Made by a program: the position numbers and the translations under genes | The notes under the pieces: model-generated | The model's database searches: none | The model's input: the letters and a program-made list of their open reading frames with translations, nothing else | What the model was told of the DNA's origin: nothing | From: Acheta domesticus | Taxonomy: Eukaryota; Arthropoda; Insecta; Orthoptera; Gryllidae | Length of the DNA: 64,000 nt | Direction: 5' to 3' | NCBI GenBank assembly: GCA_031308135.1 | Contig: JAHLJT010003187.1 | Location: 1 to 64,000 of the forward strand | In this document: positions 44,481 through 56,035 of the stretch, piece after piece | Layout of the letters: every line of letters starts with the position of its first letter | How positions within the stretch are numbered: position 1 is the stretch's first letter

Positions 44481-45627
44481 TAGAATTTCAGCAGATGCAT
44501 TCGCCGGCAATTTTGAAAACAAAAAGAGGAAGAAAAAGAAACAACTTATTTACTTACTAAACGAAGTTTCAATAATAAAAAAGTTTTGATAATGTGTTCA
44601 AATCACCATTCTTGGAATTACAATTAGGTCCAGTCACAAACTAGTTACTCCTTCCAACGCGATTAAATCATCAATGTACACAGTGTGATGTGAGAACTGG
44701 CATTCTCAAAGAAATTCACGAGTTTTAACAACAGCTTTTACTCGGCTTTTACTTTGTCATTTGTGACTATAGTGCGGCAACTCGAATCTGTCGAGTTTAG
44801 TGCTTGTGTTTCAATATTTCCTTTATGACGTATTATCTGCTCTGATAAAAATGACTTCAAAACATGGTTATTTGTCTTGTGCTCTGAAGACATGCAAAAA
44901 TAATACCAAAAACTGTAAGTTTAGTTTCTTCCGATTTCCAAAAGATGTGGAAAGGTACGTGTGTGTATGTATTTTAATTTGCTTTAGACGTGAAATTTGA
45001 ATGAAATGGATAGAATAATAAAATGAATTGAAATAGATAATCAAATTAATGTAAGAAAATCAGTTTTCAATGTTGTACTTGTATATAAATTCATTATCAA
45101 ATAAAATGATGTTCGAAATATTGAATTACGAGTTCGAAACTGTCATTTTTAAGAGGAAAGTATTTAATAAATTGTTTTCTAAATATATTTTGCAAAATTT
45201 GTGTGGTCACTCTTTTTAAGGGCGAAAAAGTGGGCTACAGCGTGTCACCGAAGTGACCTACTTCCCATGGCAAGCACATTCTACAACAGCGCACGCGTTT
45301 GTGGCAATCGCTTTGAGAAAATAATGTTTTTAAATGACTTAAAAAACAGACTACAACAACATGCTATCCCAAAATTAAATTTACTAAGTCAAGATGAAGC
45401 CGTATCTGAAGTAGGTGTATAAAGAAATGATAATATCCGTATCCTATTCAGTATGACAAAATATAAAAATTATTATTATTATTGTTATTATTATTATTTG
45501 TTTTTAAGTAGAAGAGTTGCCCTAAATTAAAAGAAACCTTTACCAAATTCTGAGAAACTTTTATTTCTCAAATTTCTTTTTTATCTCCTTCAGAAGCAAT
45601 TGATATAAATTTTGATTGAACAAAATC

Positions 45628-45629
<2 letters not shown>

Positions 45630-45659
<30 letters not shown>
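45630..45659. repeat. (TA)n microsatellite inside intron 2
   Basis: About 14 TA units in the intron before the first microexon. Confidence 0.9.
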
Positions 45660-45664
<5 letters not shown>

Positions 45665-45705
45665 TGATTTGAAATTATTAATTCATGCACTTAATCTAAT
45701 TTTAG

Positions 45706-46725
45706 AATGTAAATAATGAAAGAAGTAATATTATGGCAGAGGCTGAACTCTTAAACTTCCCAGCGGTAAATAGTAAATTTTAAACATTATTTTTATTAAT
45801 CATTGTGATATTCTCATTGCAATAGTTAAACATGTAATTAACACTTCTAAATAAGCTTAAAAATTATTTAATTACCAAATTTTAACCAATTTCTAGAATG
45901 AGTTGGATCAAACTTTTGATGTTTTCATCGGGCAGACTGATAACTCAAAATCTTCCAAGGTAAACACTAGAACTGTGTGTGTGTGTATTTATGTATATAT
46001 GTTGTTTGTGATTAAATGTAAAATGTATGTGATTTATGTGAAAAGTAATAACACAAAGCAAATTGGCATAACTTACACAAATTACAATTATTTAATGAGC
46101 AAAATAAATTAATGTACTTTTACTTTTCTAGAATGCAATAAATGAAAGTATCAACATTTCCATTATTGAGGCTAACTCTTATTCTTCAGAGGTAAGATTT
46201 TAACATTTCATTAAATGTATATTTTTTAGAATACATACTACAAATAGACATGAACAAAGAAAAATATAAATATTTAATTTTAAAATTACATCTTGTTCTT
46301 TATCTGTTTAGAATACAATGAATGAATGTATTGACTTATCTATGACTGAAGTTGAATCTTCAAAATCTTCTGAGGTAAATATTTCACTTTGTCGAATGTT
46401 TGTTACTAGCTATTCAATTTTTCTCTGTAAAATAATAAAACACTGCAAATAGGTGCAGCAAAAACTTTATCTTTTCAGAATTTGACAAATGAAAGTTTTG
46501 ATGTTTCTTTAGCAGACAGTGATAACTCAAAGTCTTCAGAGATAATTATTTCAGCACTGTGTTGTGATGAGCTTAAAATACATTATTTAATTATGCAAAA
46601 TTATAACTAGTTATAATGAGAAATTCTGTGGAACAAAAATAAAAATCACTCTTCTTATTTAGAATACCATGGACCAAAGTTGTGGCACATTCAATTCAGG
46701 CACAGATCAATCCACATCTTTTAAG
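45706..46725 (+). repeat. Array of six tandem 60-63 bp exons
   Basis: Each exon follows a T-rich tract plus AG, starts with AAT (Asn) and stays in phase 0. Intervals: 45706-45765, 45897-45959, 46132-46191, 46312-46374, 46479-46541, 46663-46725. Donors are GTAAAT, GTAAAC, GTAAGA, GTAAAT, ATAATT (lost) and GTAAAG. The peptides are 20-21 residues long, for example NELDQTFDVFIGQTDNSKSSK and NLTNESFDVSLADSDNSKSSE: acidic, Ser/Asn-rich, ending Ser-Ser-Glu/Lys. The preceding THAP exon also ends Ser-Glu at a phase-0 donor. They sit between the DNA-binding THAP domain and the zipper-like region, so they would form a variable-length flexible linker. Clear descent by repeated exon duplication. Confidence 0.85.
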
Positions 46726-49009
46726 GTAAAGAATTCATGAAGAGAAAAGAATGGAAGTTTTGCAATTTCCATTCTTTTCTCTTTCTCTTTTTAACAAGTA
46801 TCCATAATTTTTTTTTAAATTTTGTTTTACTATTTCAGGATGATAGCTCTAAAAATTTGCCATCTTGTAGCCCTAACTATAACAAAAGTGTCCAAACAAG
46901 ACAAGTTCTAAGTGCTTACACACCCAGGAAAACGAAATTACTCAAAGAAAACCGCAAATTCAAAAGGAAACTCTTAAGCTAAAGTCAACTTGCTGATCCA
47001 ATTCAGGATATTAATACTAAACAGTTTATGACACTCTGTGACAAATTTTTACCACAACAGGCAGCAATGTTTGTTAAACAACAGGTTTGACAACACTGTA
47101 AAACATCACAAGGGCGAAGATTTTCACCAGAATTTAAAAAATTATGTTTTATGCTATATATTAAAGGTCCATGAATGTATAGGTCTCTAGCTTCTGTTTT
47201 TGCATTACCATCGAGGATAACTCTAAATAGAGTGATGAGTTCTGTGCATCTTAGATGTGGTGTAAATTAAAATATTTTTTCATTCCTGGTCCTGAAGACT
47301 ACATGCATGAATGAAACGGACAAATTTTGCATGATCTGTTTTGATGAAATGGCATTGAAATGTCACTTGTTTTATGAAATTAAAAGAGACGAGGTAATAG
47401 GAATTGATGGCACAAATGGAGAAACAAAAATAATGGAACCAGCAAGAAATGCATGTGTTTTTTTCATCCGTGGAATTTTTAGTAATTAGAAGCAACCCAT
47501 TGCGTATGTGCTTTCAAAATCAGCAACACCCTTCATGACTCTTCATGAAATGTTAATTCAGAGTATACTGAAGCTGAAACATGTTGGTATCAGTGTCCTG
47601 TCAATAGTGTGTGATATGGGTAGCTCAAATATAAAACTGGTCGAATACCTGGAAGTAACACCTAATGATCCATACATTATAATTGATGGTGGAAAAATAT
47701 TTTTTTTATTTTTGACACCCCTCATTTACTTAAAGCTACCAGAAACATGTTTCTGGAACACTCCTTTTCTTTTGAAAACCATGTCACAAACAAAGACTAC
47801 GTTCGCGTGTTTTATAGTCAGGACTCCCAGTTTCACAATCGTCTTGCACCAAAATTAACAAATAGCCATATAAACCCAAATAAGTTTGAGAAAATGAAAA
47901 CCAGATATGCAACCCAATTATTTAGCGCATCTGTAGCAGCTGGAATGACCACATACATTCATTTTAATAGGCTTCCTGCTGAGGCAATGGAAACAGTGGA
48001 ATTTGTAGATAAAATGGACAAGCTGTTTGATTTACTTAATTCAAGAGGACGGTATCAAGGACAGAAAATTTATGCTAAAGTTTTTAAAGGCGAGCCGTTT
48101 CAGTTAAAATTTCTTAGAGACTGTTATTCATTATTTGACAAATTAGAAGTTTATGATGAAAGTGGACAAAACATCAGTAATCGGATGAAATTTCCAACTT
48201 GCTGGAAAATAAGTATATCATCATTTAAAGAATTGTGGACCTTTGTAAGTGGAAAGGGAATTGCTGCACTTGCAACAAGGAAAATAAATCAGGATGGTTT
48301 GGAAAATTTTGGGGGGAAAATCAGGCAAGAAGGAGGTAATTGCATAAATCCAACATCTGTTAGCTTTGTGAGAAGTTTTAAGAAATTACTTTGCAATAAT
48401 TTTTTAAACAGTGGAGGGGAGAACTGTGAAGAGGATTTTGAAAATATTTTGCTGGATATTGATCAGGTCAAAAATTTTATGCCTCAAGATGTAGAAGAAA
48501 CTACATTAAGATTTACATCAGATGACACTGATTATAGAAATTTAGGATTAATGGAAAAGAATTCAATTAGATACATTTGTTAGTATTTAATGAAAAAATG
48601 TTTAACAAAACATAGTTGCTCTACTTGTAAAAATTATACAATACCTACTGAACAGTTTGATGATGAATATATGTTTTGTTTTTACAAAGCTTATAACTAT
48701 GAAGCTACAACTTTTGGATCACTACACATGCCTCATAATAACTTTGTTCATTACATCTGCAATTTGGAAAACATATTTATTCAAAATTTTGAAAAATATA
48801 TTGTAAAACCAGGATTTATACAAAGATTATTGACCAATTACAGGGAAGTTCATTTTGATTATCCTTGCTCTCAATTTCCTCATGCGTTTTTGCAAAAGTT
48901 ATATGGAAGAATGCGTCTTTTCTACACATTGAAATTCATTAACCAAAATTTCAAAAGTACAAATACTAGAAACAAAATGATTATATGGAGGAATGAATGA
49001 TTCAGATAA

Positions 49010-50550
49010 AATTATTTCATATCTGGAATAATCATTAAGTATAAGAACAGAGAAAGTTAATGATGATTAAATAAATTATTTTAAATTATAGTTTTTCAAA
49101 TTGTAATTGATGTTTGTGCAATTTTAAATTATATTATGTCAGACACAATTTTCTCTAAAATTGCTTGATATTTTTACTTTCTCGCCCTTTGTAAGAAGAG
49201 AAAGAATTGCAATTGTGCACCAGAAAACAGCAACTTTTAGACCGAATAACTTCTAGTGCCTGGCTCTGGTAACGAGAGAGTATAAATATTGTTCCTATAT
49301 TTAATATAGATGTGTAATTAGAATCCATGTTTTGTGGGTCCTTGATCCTGAAATTGACTACCACATATAAATTGTAATAATGAGAAAAAAGTGTTTTTAA
49401 TAAGTCAGAGAATACATAATGTACTCAAATTCATGGAAAAAAACTAATCCACTGTATTAACTATTATCTAAATATTAAGAGTTCTTTTTATTTGTATTTA
49501 CATTTTCTGTATGTTTAGCTAATGATCAGAGAAAATGTGTGTTAATTAGTGTGAGAATTAAGGTTTTTACAAGCTGAAGAAACTTTTAAGCACTGTTCTA
49601 AGGGCAACACATTCTGTTGAATATTATTCAGATATATGGAGTCAGAGTCGTTAACAGGTCATTAGCCATGAATGCAACAAAATGGTAAATTTTTCTTGTA
49701 AAGAGGATTTTAGTTGATACCACAAAATTGAAGTGGTATATTGTGTTTTAAGGTGCTTGTTGAGTTTTCGCAAGATAGTTGAAATATAAGAAGTACATAA
49801 TTTATAATATTATTATACTTCTATACAAGTGTTAAATTATTTAAAAAATCTGTTCTATATTGCTCCACCTTTAATTTAAACTATTCTCACACTTGTGCTC
49901 AGACACAATGTTTTGCCCTGGAGCAAAATCACATTTATATTGATTCTTTATAATTTAATAATTTATACAAATAAAAGTAAATATGATGTGACCAATTTCA
50001 ATGTGTTTCAGAATTTAAAGCATGGGTTTTATGTAAAGAGTAATTAAGTGAAATAATGGATGGTAAGTTGAAATGCAAAGTATCTTCAAATATTATTTAT
50101 ATTTTCATTTATTGGGTTAAGAGTTATATAATATGTATATAAAATTTGATTAAATATTTGATAGGATTCCTTTACAACTTATTATTATTCTTATTATTTA
50201 CTTACTTATTATTCCTAAAGTATATGCCCCTTTAACATACATTAAAATTCTGAGTGGAAATAATCGAAAATTTATTACTACATTTTCCAATTACCTTGTC
50301 AGCACAGTTTTTTTTCTTAACAGACACCACCGTTTGTGACCTCATAATTCAGATTATTTCGAATAATTCGGATCGTAGGTACGCTTAGCAAACTGTAATG
50401 CTGCCCTCGTACGAAGATCTCTAACCTATTTAAGCAATGGCGCAGAATTGCGGCAACAGCAGGCGCTCCTGCCACAGTATAACTGTTTTATTCTGTACTT
50501 CCCTGGCAGCCACGATTCGCGAGCGTTTGTATTTCGCGCGCTAGGTCTTA
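49010..50550. other. AT-rich stretch downstream of P-like copy 2
   Basis: No coding content. If the inverted repeats at 44.4 and 50.6 kb are the element ends, this is the 3' non-coding part of that element. Confidence 0.35.
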
Positions 50551-50554
50551 TACC

Positions 50555-50650
50555 AAGAACATGGCGGACGTCACGTGATCGAAAAAACTTTTTCAATGGG
50601 ATTTGCCGCGAGTGAACATGGTTGTACTGTGCTGTGGTCATAGTACAACC
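50555..50650 (-). repeat. Imperfect inverted repeat, right copy, flanking P-like copy 2
   Basis: Complement reads GTACAACCATGTTCACTCG and TCCGCCATGTTCTTGG, matching 44411-44472 with an internal length difference. It also contains a small hairpin GTTGTACT..AGTACAAC (50620-50648). Confidence 0.5.
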
Positions 50651-50903
50651 TAGTACAACAGTTAGGCCCGCAACAGACTACACCGAGAAATGTGTTTCCA
50701 GAAATGTGCAACGAGAAACGCGGAAAGAGGCCAGCTAGGCCGCGTCCACACACTACAAACTTTGTATGTGAAACGGATTATCCGTATTCTATAAGGATGA
50801 TCCTTGAATGGGGACCACAACCAAGAGCGCTCCTAACGGCGAAAAGCTGAAATGACTACGACCTTGACCAATATCAAGACCACCTGGACATAGAAGGCCT
50901 AAC

Positions 50904-50974
50904 AGCTGAGCCAACACCCCCTGGATATAGATATGGATATAGATATCTTTATTCAGGGGGTGTTGGCTGAGCTC
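50904..50974. repeat. Strong hairpin CCAACACCCCCTG / CAGGGGGTGTTGG
   Basis: Left arm AGCTGAGCCAACACCCCCTG (50904-50923) pairs with CAGGGGGTGTTGGCTGAGCT (50954-50973) apart from one position. The loop of about 30 bases is GATATA-rich. The word CAACACCCCCTGGATATAG recurs at about 6477-6495 in the first P-like region. Confidence 0.8.
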
Positions 50975-51218
50975 GAGGAGTTTGCTGACGTCACTACGTA
51001 GAGGCCCAAGGCAGGGGCGTGAAACTTAGATAGGAAAACGGGGTAATGATTTTTGCGCCATCTATCCTATCGTTGTAGTGAGCGAACTAAACGTGTGACG
51101 TCACAGAATTCAAAAGCTGCCGGTGGCAATGTAGGCGGTGGCTTTGATTCGTTATATGGTTACGTGCTGCTCAGGTGCTGTTTCAGGCGACATTTTTCAG
51201 CTTTTTGTTAGTATTTAG

Positions 51219-52780
51219 CAGTGGCGTAGCGTCAGGGGACGCTGAGATGCTGAGCATCCCCGTATATAAGAACCTTAAATACCAGTGGCGTAGAGTCAGG
51301 GGACGCTGAGATGCTGAGCATCCCCGTATATAAGAACCTTAAATACTGTATTGATAATCTTACAAGTGGTCTGTTGAGCGAAACACGTTTTGTATTAATT
51401 TAAAATTGATTTCCTATGATTGAATTCGGCGGGCTGTTGAAGCTGGCCTCTGATTGCTTGGATGCTAAAATACTTCAGCGTCTGCCGCCACATTGCGACG
51501 AGCAATGACGCATGCGCAGATGGCGAGGTCCCCCTCTCCCCTCTTCACCCCTGGCCCAGAGAAACCCGACTGCTTTACGCTAGCGTCTAATGCGGAAAGA
51601 AGCTCGTTTGTGCACGAGAGCGCAGCACACTTCAGGCGTTCAGTAAATTATCTTTCTCTCTCTCACTCGGGAGTCCCCGCTTGGTCATGGGTACAAACTG
51701 TAGAAATAGTGCCTGACTACTATTTCTTAATTAATATCCAAGAAATTGTATTATCTCTTAAATAGATTACATATTATTTAAGTCTGCAATGTATAAATTA
51801 ACAAATGGTCTTATTGCCATTCGCGTATAAGAATTAAAGCTGAGCCATTGTATAATTTGCTTTCAAGACATCGGCAGCCCTGACTGCTGTGAGGATTTTG
51901 TGGGAAGCGCCTACACCGTCGTAAGCAATCGAGATCGTGGAAGTAGTCCCAGTGTATCTGCCTTGTGTTGCGTTCGCCTGTTAGACGAAGTTGTTGATAG
52001 TGCCATTTTGTGTGTTATTGTTGAGCATCCCCAAACGTGTGAGTCACGCTACGCCACTGTTAAATACTGTATTGATAATCTTACAAGTGGTCTGTTGAGT
52101 GAAACACGTTTTGTATTAATTTTAAATTGATTTCCTATGATTGAATTCGGCGGGCTGTTGAAGCTGGCCTCTGATTGCTTGAAAGCTAAAATACTTCAGC
52201 GTCTGCCGCCAGATTGCGACGAGCAATGACGCATGCGCAGATGGCGAGGTTCCCCTCTCCCCTCTTCACCCCTGGCCCAGAGAAACCCGACTGCTTTACG
52301 CTAGCGTCTACTGCGGAAAGAACCTCGTTTGTGCACGAGAGCGCAGCACACTTCAGGCGTTCAGTAAATTATCTTTCTCTCTCTCACTCGGGAGTCCCCG
52401 CTTGGTCATGGGTACAAACTGTAGAAATAGTGCCTGACTACTATTTCTTAATTAATATCCAAGAAATTGTATTATCTCTTAAATAGATTACATATTATTT
52501 AAGTCGGCAATGTATAAATTAACAAATGGTCTTATTGCCATTCGCGTATAAGAATTAAAGCTGAGCCATTGTATAATTTGCTTTCAAGACATCGGCAGCC
52601 CTGACTGCTGTGAGGATTTTGTGGGAAGCGCCTACACCGTCGTAAGCAATCGAGATCGTGGAAGTAGTCTCAGTGTATCTGCCTTGTGTTGCGTTCGCCT
52701 GTTAGATGAAGTAGTTGATAGTGACATTTTGTGTGTTATTGTTGAGCATCCCCAAACGTGTGAGTCACGCTACGCCACTG
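51219..52780. mobile_element. hAT-type non-autonomous element (777 bp), outer copy interrupted by an identical-length inner copy
   Basis: The outer copy is 51219-51282 plus 52068-52780 (64 + 713 = 777 bp). It starts CAGTGGCGTAG and ends CTACGCCACTG, giving terminal inverted repeats of the hAT kind. The two copies agree along their length with scattered substitutions (for example GGATGCTAAA against GAAAGCTAAA near 51463 and 52180). The 90-codon ORF in each (51493-51765 and 52214-52486) has no recognised domain. The outer copy has no clean 8-bp duplication (GTATTTAG left, CGTATTAT right). Confidence 0.85.
51283..52059. mobile_element. Inner hAT-type element copy with perfect 8-bp target duplication
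   Basis: CAGTGGCGTAG starts at 51283 and CTACGCCACTG ends at 52059. TTAAATAC stands at 51275-51282 and at 52060-52067. In the outer copy this octamer occurs once in the intact sequence, so it is the duplicated target. An 8-bp duplication is diagnostic of the hAT superfamily. Confidence 0.92.
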
Positions 52781-52842
52781 CGTATTATATGCAATGCATA
52801 ACACTTTGGTTTTTAAGTTCATTCTGGGAGAAGTGTGCCGTC

Positions 52843-53640
52843 TTCCAAGTGACCTAGCGGTTCGGCAAAACACTCGTTAGGAGTATAAATTTATAGAGCC
52901 CTCCTTCCCCAGTAGGCCTATGGCTCTGAAGATTGTTTTTTTAACATTGGGTTGAGTTGCAGAATCAATCACCTACAGAAATACCAAACACAAATATAGT
53001 AATCACTGTAATTTCAGTAAAGACAAGAATGAAAATTATAGTATCATCCAACCATCAATATAGTAACCAAGGTAAATTAAAATTTAAACCAGAACCTGCA
53101 TAAAATTAGCGCCATCATGTGGAACAGAGGCCAGGCAATATTAATCCTTAACACACAACCATTAGTAAAAAAAATCAATTTCTAAAAAAACGCCAGGACA
53201 TTAATCAAAGAGCAAGAAAAAAACATTAAATAATGAACATGAAGTACCTGAGTAATAAAAAAACATACACAACTGAATAAACAAACAATTTTGCAATAAA
53301 ACACAGGAAGAAGCAAATCGAATAACATGCGCTAATTATTTACATAAAAATCATGATACAAAGGCATAATTCGGTACAATAAATGATTATATTAAAAATA
53401 ACCTTCTTCAAATTTTATTACACCATACCATTCCTATATTTACAATTTTTTACGATGACTCACCCAATACAAGGATCAATTAAAGGACACACATCACCTC
53501 GAATAATAACAAACAAAAAAAGTAACTTCTCAGTCTTCGTTCTCCCTCCGCCTAATATATTCCTCCTTCTGTCACTACTCTCCAGCTGATCTTCATAAGC
53601 CATCGTCATTTCACTCATCTGCCTTGGTCTTGCTCTTCAT
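52843..53640. repeat. About 0.8-0.9 kb repeat unit R1 (starts GTGACCTAGCGGTTCGGCAAAAC)
   Basis: The first of five copies of a block that begins with a conserved 85-base head (CCTAGC-x-GTTCGGCAAAACACTCGTT through GTAGGCC-x-ATGGCTCTGAAGATTG) and continues into an A-rich body with the landmark GCATAAAATTAGC-x-CCA. On the minus strand the head can be read NECFAEPLGH. Confidence 0.75.
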
Positions 53641-53657
53641 GTGATTTCGTCTTCATC

Positions 53658-54560
53658 CGAGTGGCCTAGCTGTTCGGCAAAACACTCGTTTGGAGTATAA
53701 ATGTTTAAAGCCCTTCTTCCCCTGTAGGCCATTGGTTCTGACGATTGACTCTGTAACTCAAACTAATATTAAAAATACCTATAGTAATCTACATAAAAAA
53801 CAGATTCAAATATTGAAATTACAGTAACTCAAATAAAGACAATTAAAAATACATCATCTCTAAACACATTGAAACCAGGAGAAAGTAAGTAAAAATATAT
53901 CTACATAAAATCGTAACTTATATTCTACGTAAAATGGGTCTGAAAATATTAAAAAATTAAACAATTTTACACCATTCTTCTGTAATATGCAAGATTGAAA
54001 ATATTAAAATCGCCAAGTCGTGAAATACAGTAAAGAAAACAAAATACATTTCAACACAGTAATTGCATAAACCTAGCACCATCTCGTAAAACAGAAATCA
54101 GGCAATATTAATTCTAAACACAAAAACAGTAGAAACACTCAAATTCAAAAAACTTCATCAAAGATAAAATAAAGAACATTAAATAATAAACAATAGATAC
54201 CTACACAAAAACAAACCTCACAAAAAAAGCGTACACAACTGAATGAATAAAGTTTTGCAATGAAAGACGAAAAGAAGTCATCAGAGTAACGTGCCCTCAT
54301 TAATTACATAAATAACATGCAAAGACATAATTGGGAACAATAAATAATTATATTAAAAAGTACCCTATTACAATTTTATCACATCATTCCATTGATATTA
54401 TGTTTACAACATCTTTACGATGAAAAGAGAACAAAAATAGGAACAATAAAAGAGCTTCCCATCGCATCCGAAATAGCCTAGCCCCAAAAAAATGAAGATT
54501 CATCAATTGAGAGAAAACGAAATAAATTATAAGAGAATATAAGTAGTAATTATGTTCCCA
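53658..54560. repeat. Repeat unit R2 of the same family
   Basis: The head at 53660-53750 follows a CT-rich tract. The body is collinear with R1 (GCATAAACCTAGCACCATC, then CAGGCAATATTAATTC). Confidence 0.75.
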
Positions 54561-54596
54561 GCCTGCGTTCTCCCTCCGCCTAATATATTCACATTA

Positions 54597-55400
54597 TCCG
54601 AGTGACCTAGCTGTTCGGCAAAACACTCGTTTTGAGTATAAATGTGTAGAGCTCTTCTTCCCCTGTAGGCCATTGGCTCTGAAGATTGACACTGCAACTG
54701 AACCTAATGATAAAAAACATCATGATAAAAAAACAGAAATCTACAAAAAAATTAAATAATGACCATTAAAAAAACATCACTAAAAACATTGAAACTTTCA
54801 GAAAAAAGGAAGTAAAAACAAAATATGATAACATCATAGTACATAAAATCATAACTTATCTTAATATTAACTTAGTCATCATATTCTAAATGGGGCTGAA
54901 AATATCAAAAAATGAAACAATTTTACAGCAACATTGTGTAATCTGTAAGATCGAAAATATTAAAATCACCAAGTCGTCAAATAAAGTAAACAAAATAAAA
55001 TAAATTTCAACTCAGAAACTGCATAAAATTAGCACCAACACGTAGAACAGCGGACGCTAAGGAATTAATAATTTTCAATAAACAATTTTCAATAAAACAA
55101 CAAGAAGCAAACGATCATATGCCCTAGTTGTAATAATATGCACTAATCACTTACATAAAAATAATGAAACAAAGACACAATTAGGAACAAAAAATTATTA
55201 CCCTCGTAAAATTGTTTGGCACAATTATATTGATATTACTTTAACAAAAGTTTTACGATGAAAAAAACCAATAAAAGAAACTATAAAAGAGCTCCCATTG
55301 CCTCCTATAATAACCTAGACAAAAAAACAAAAACAAATGAAGTTTCATCAAATTATACAAAACGAAATAAATAATTAGAGAATAAAATTAGTAATTATAT
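54597..55400. repeat. Repeat unit R3 of the same family
   Basis: The head at 54599-54690 is preceded by CTCCCTCCGCCTAATATATTCAC. The body is almost identical to the unit at 63278 (AACACGTAGAACAGCGGACGC in both). Confidence 0.8.
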
Positions 55401-55439
55401 TCAAAGCATTCATTTCCCTCCCCCTCGTTTATTCACATT

Positions 55440-56025
55440 TATTCTACCATCAGTCATCACTCCCAATCTGATCATTAGCTATCGCCATCTTCCCCTTCTT
55501 GCCTTCGCATTGATATTCATGTGCCTTCATCATCCTCCTCATCCCCATTGGCCATGATCCTCTTACGCTTTCGTCTTGTTCCTCGTCTGCATTCGTCTTG
55601 ATCTCATTGTTCCTTAGTCTTTCTCTTCGGCCTTCGCTTTGATTATCTTGTTCCTTCGTTTTCTTATTATTCCGCCTCCACCTTATTCCTCCTGTCCCTT
55701 CGACTTCTTCCGCCTTTGCTTTCTATTGTGATTTCGACTCCTTCTCTACCGTAGCGTTGGCACTTTAGTGCCTCTTGTTTTTTCCTCTTCTGCCTTCGCC
55801 TTTTTCCACTCGAGCCTTCTTTTTCTTTCGCCTTCGCCTTCATCCTCTTGTGCCTTGGTCTTCAACCGATTCCGGCTTCCCCTTGATCCTCTTTTGCTTT
55901 CGCCTTCTACTACTTGCGCTCTACCAAATTTCTTCTACGTTCGTCCTTTTCCTCTTCTGCCTTCGTGTTGATACTCTTGTACCTCCGTCTTCCTCATCTG
56001 CTTTAGAGAAGGATAAATAGGTATT
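55440..56025. repeat. CT-rich degenerate minisatellite (CCTTCGTCTT-like)
   Basis: Long run of CCTTCG, CTCTTG and TCTTCC words. The same kind of tract recurs at about 56390-56450, 57415-57650, 58461-58550, 59344-59440, 60302-60400, 61205-61300, 61705-61895, 62285-62430 and 62840-63060, each time between satellite bodies. On the minus strand it reads as Lys/Glu/Arg-rich peptides. Confidence 0.8.
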
Positions 56026-56035
56026 TATTATTTCT

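Larger units (their letters stand above)
44851..49000 (+). pseudogene. THAP / P-element-like transposase, decayed copy 2 with a microexon array
   Basis: Exon 1 (44851-44954) starts MTSKHGYLSCALKTC (THAP C-x4-C) and ends AG before GTACGT. Exon 2 (45221-45410) continues AKKWATACHRSDLLP, ARVCGNRFEKIMFLNDLKNRL and ends at GTAGGT. Six microexons follow, then an exon from 46839 with a Lys/Arg-rich, zipper-like stretch (YTPRKTKLLKENRKFKRKL) and stops. About 47100-47280 and 47307-47858 give the catalytic region (DEMALKCHLFYEIKRDE, LSIVCDMGSSN). 47747-48583 gives the GTP-binding-insertion region and C-terminal half, and 48590-49000 the end (MKKCLTKHSCSTCKN). Stops and at least two shifts kill it. The fourth zinc ligand is Arg (45309-45311) in place of His. 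This copy belongs to a different subfamily from the one at 7.5 kb. Confidence 0.85.

Noticed and set aside
51493..52486. The two nearly identical 90-codon ORFs as duplicated genes
   Set aside because: They are the same internal segment of two copies of one hAT element; no domain and no evidence of selection.
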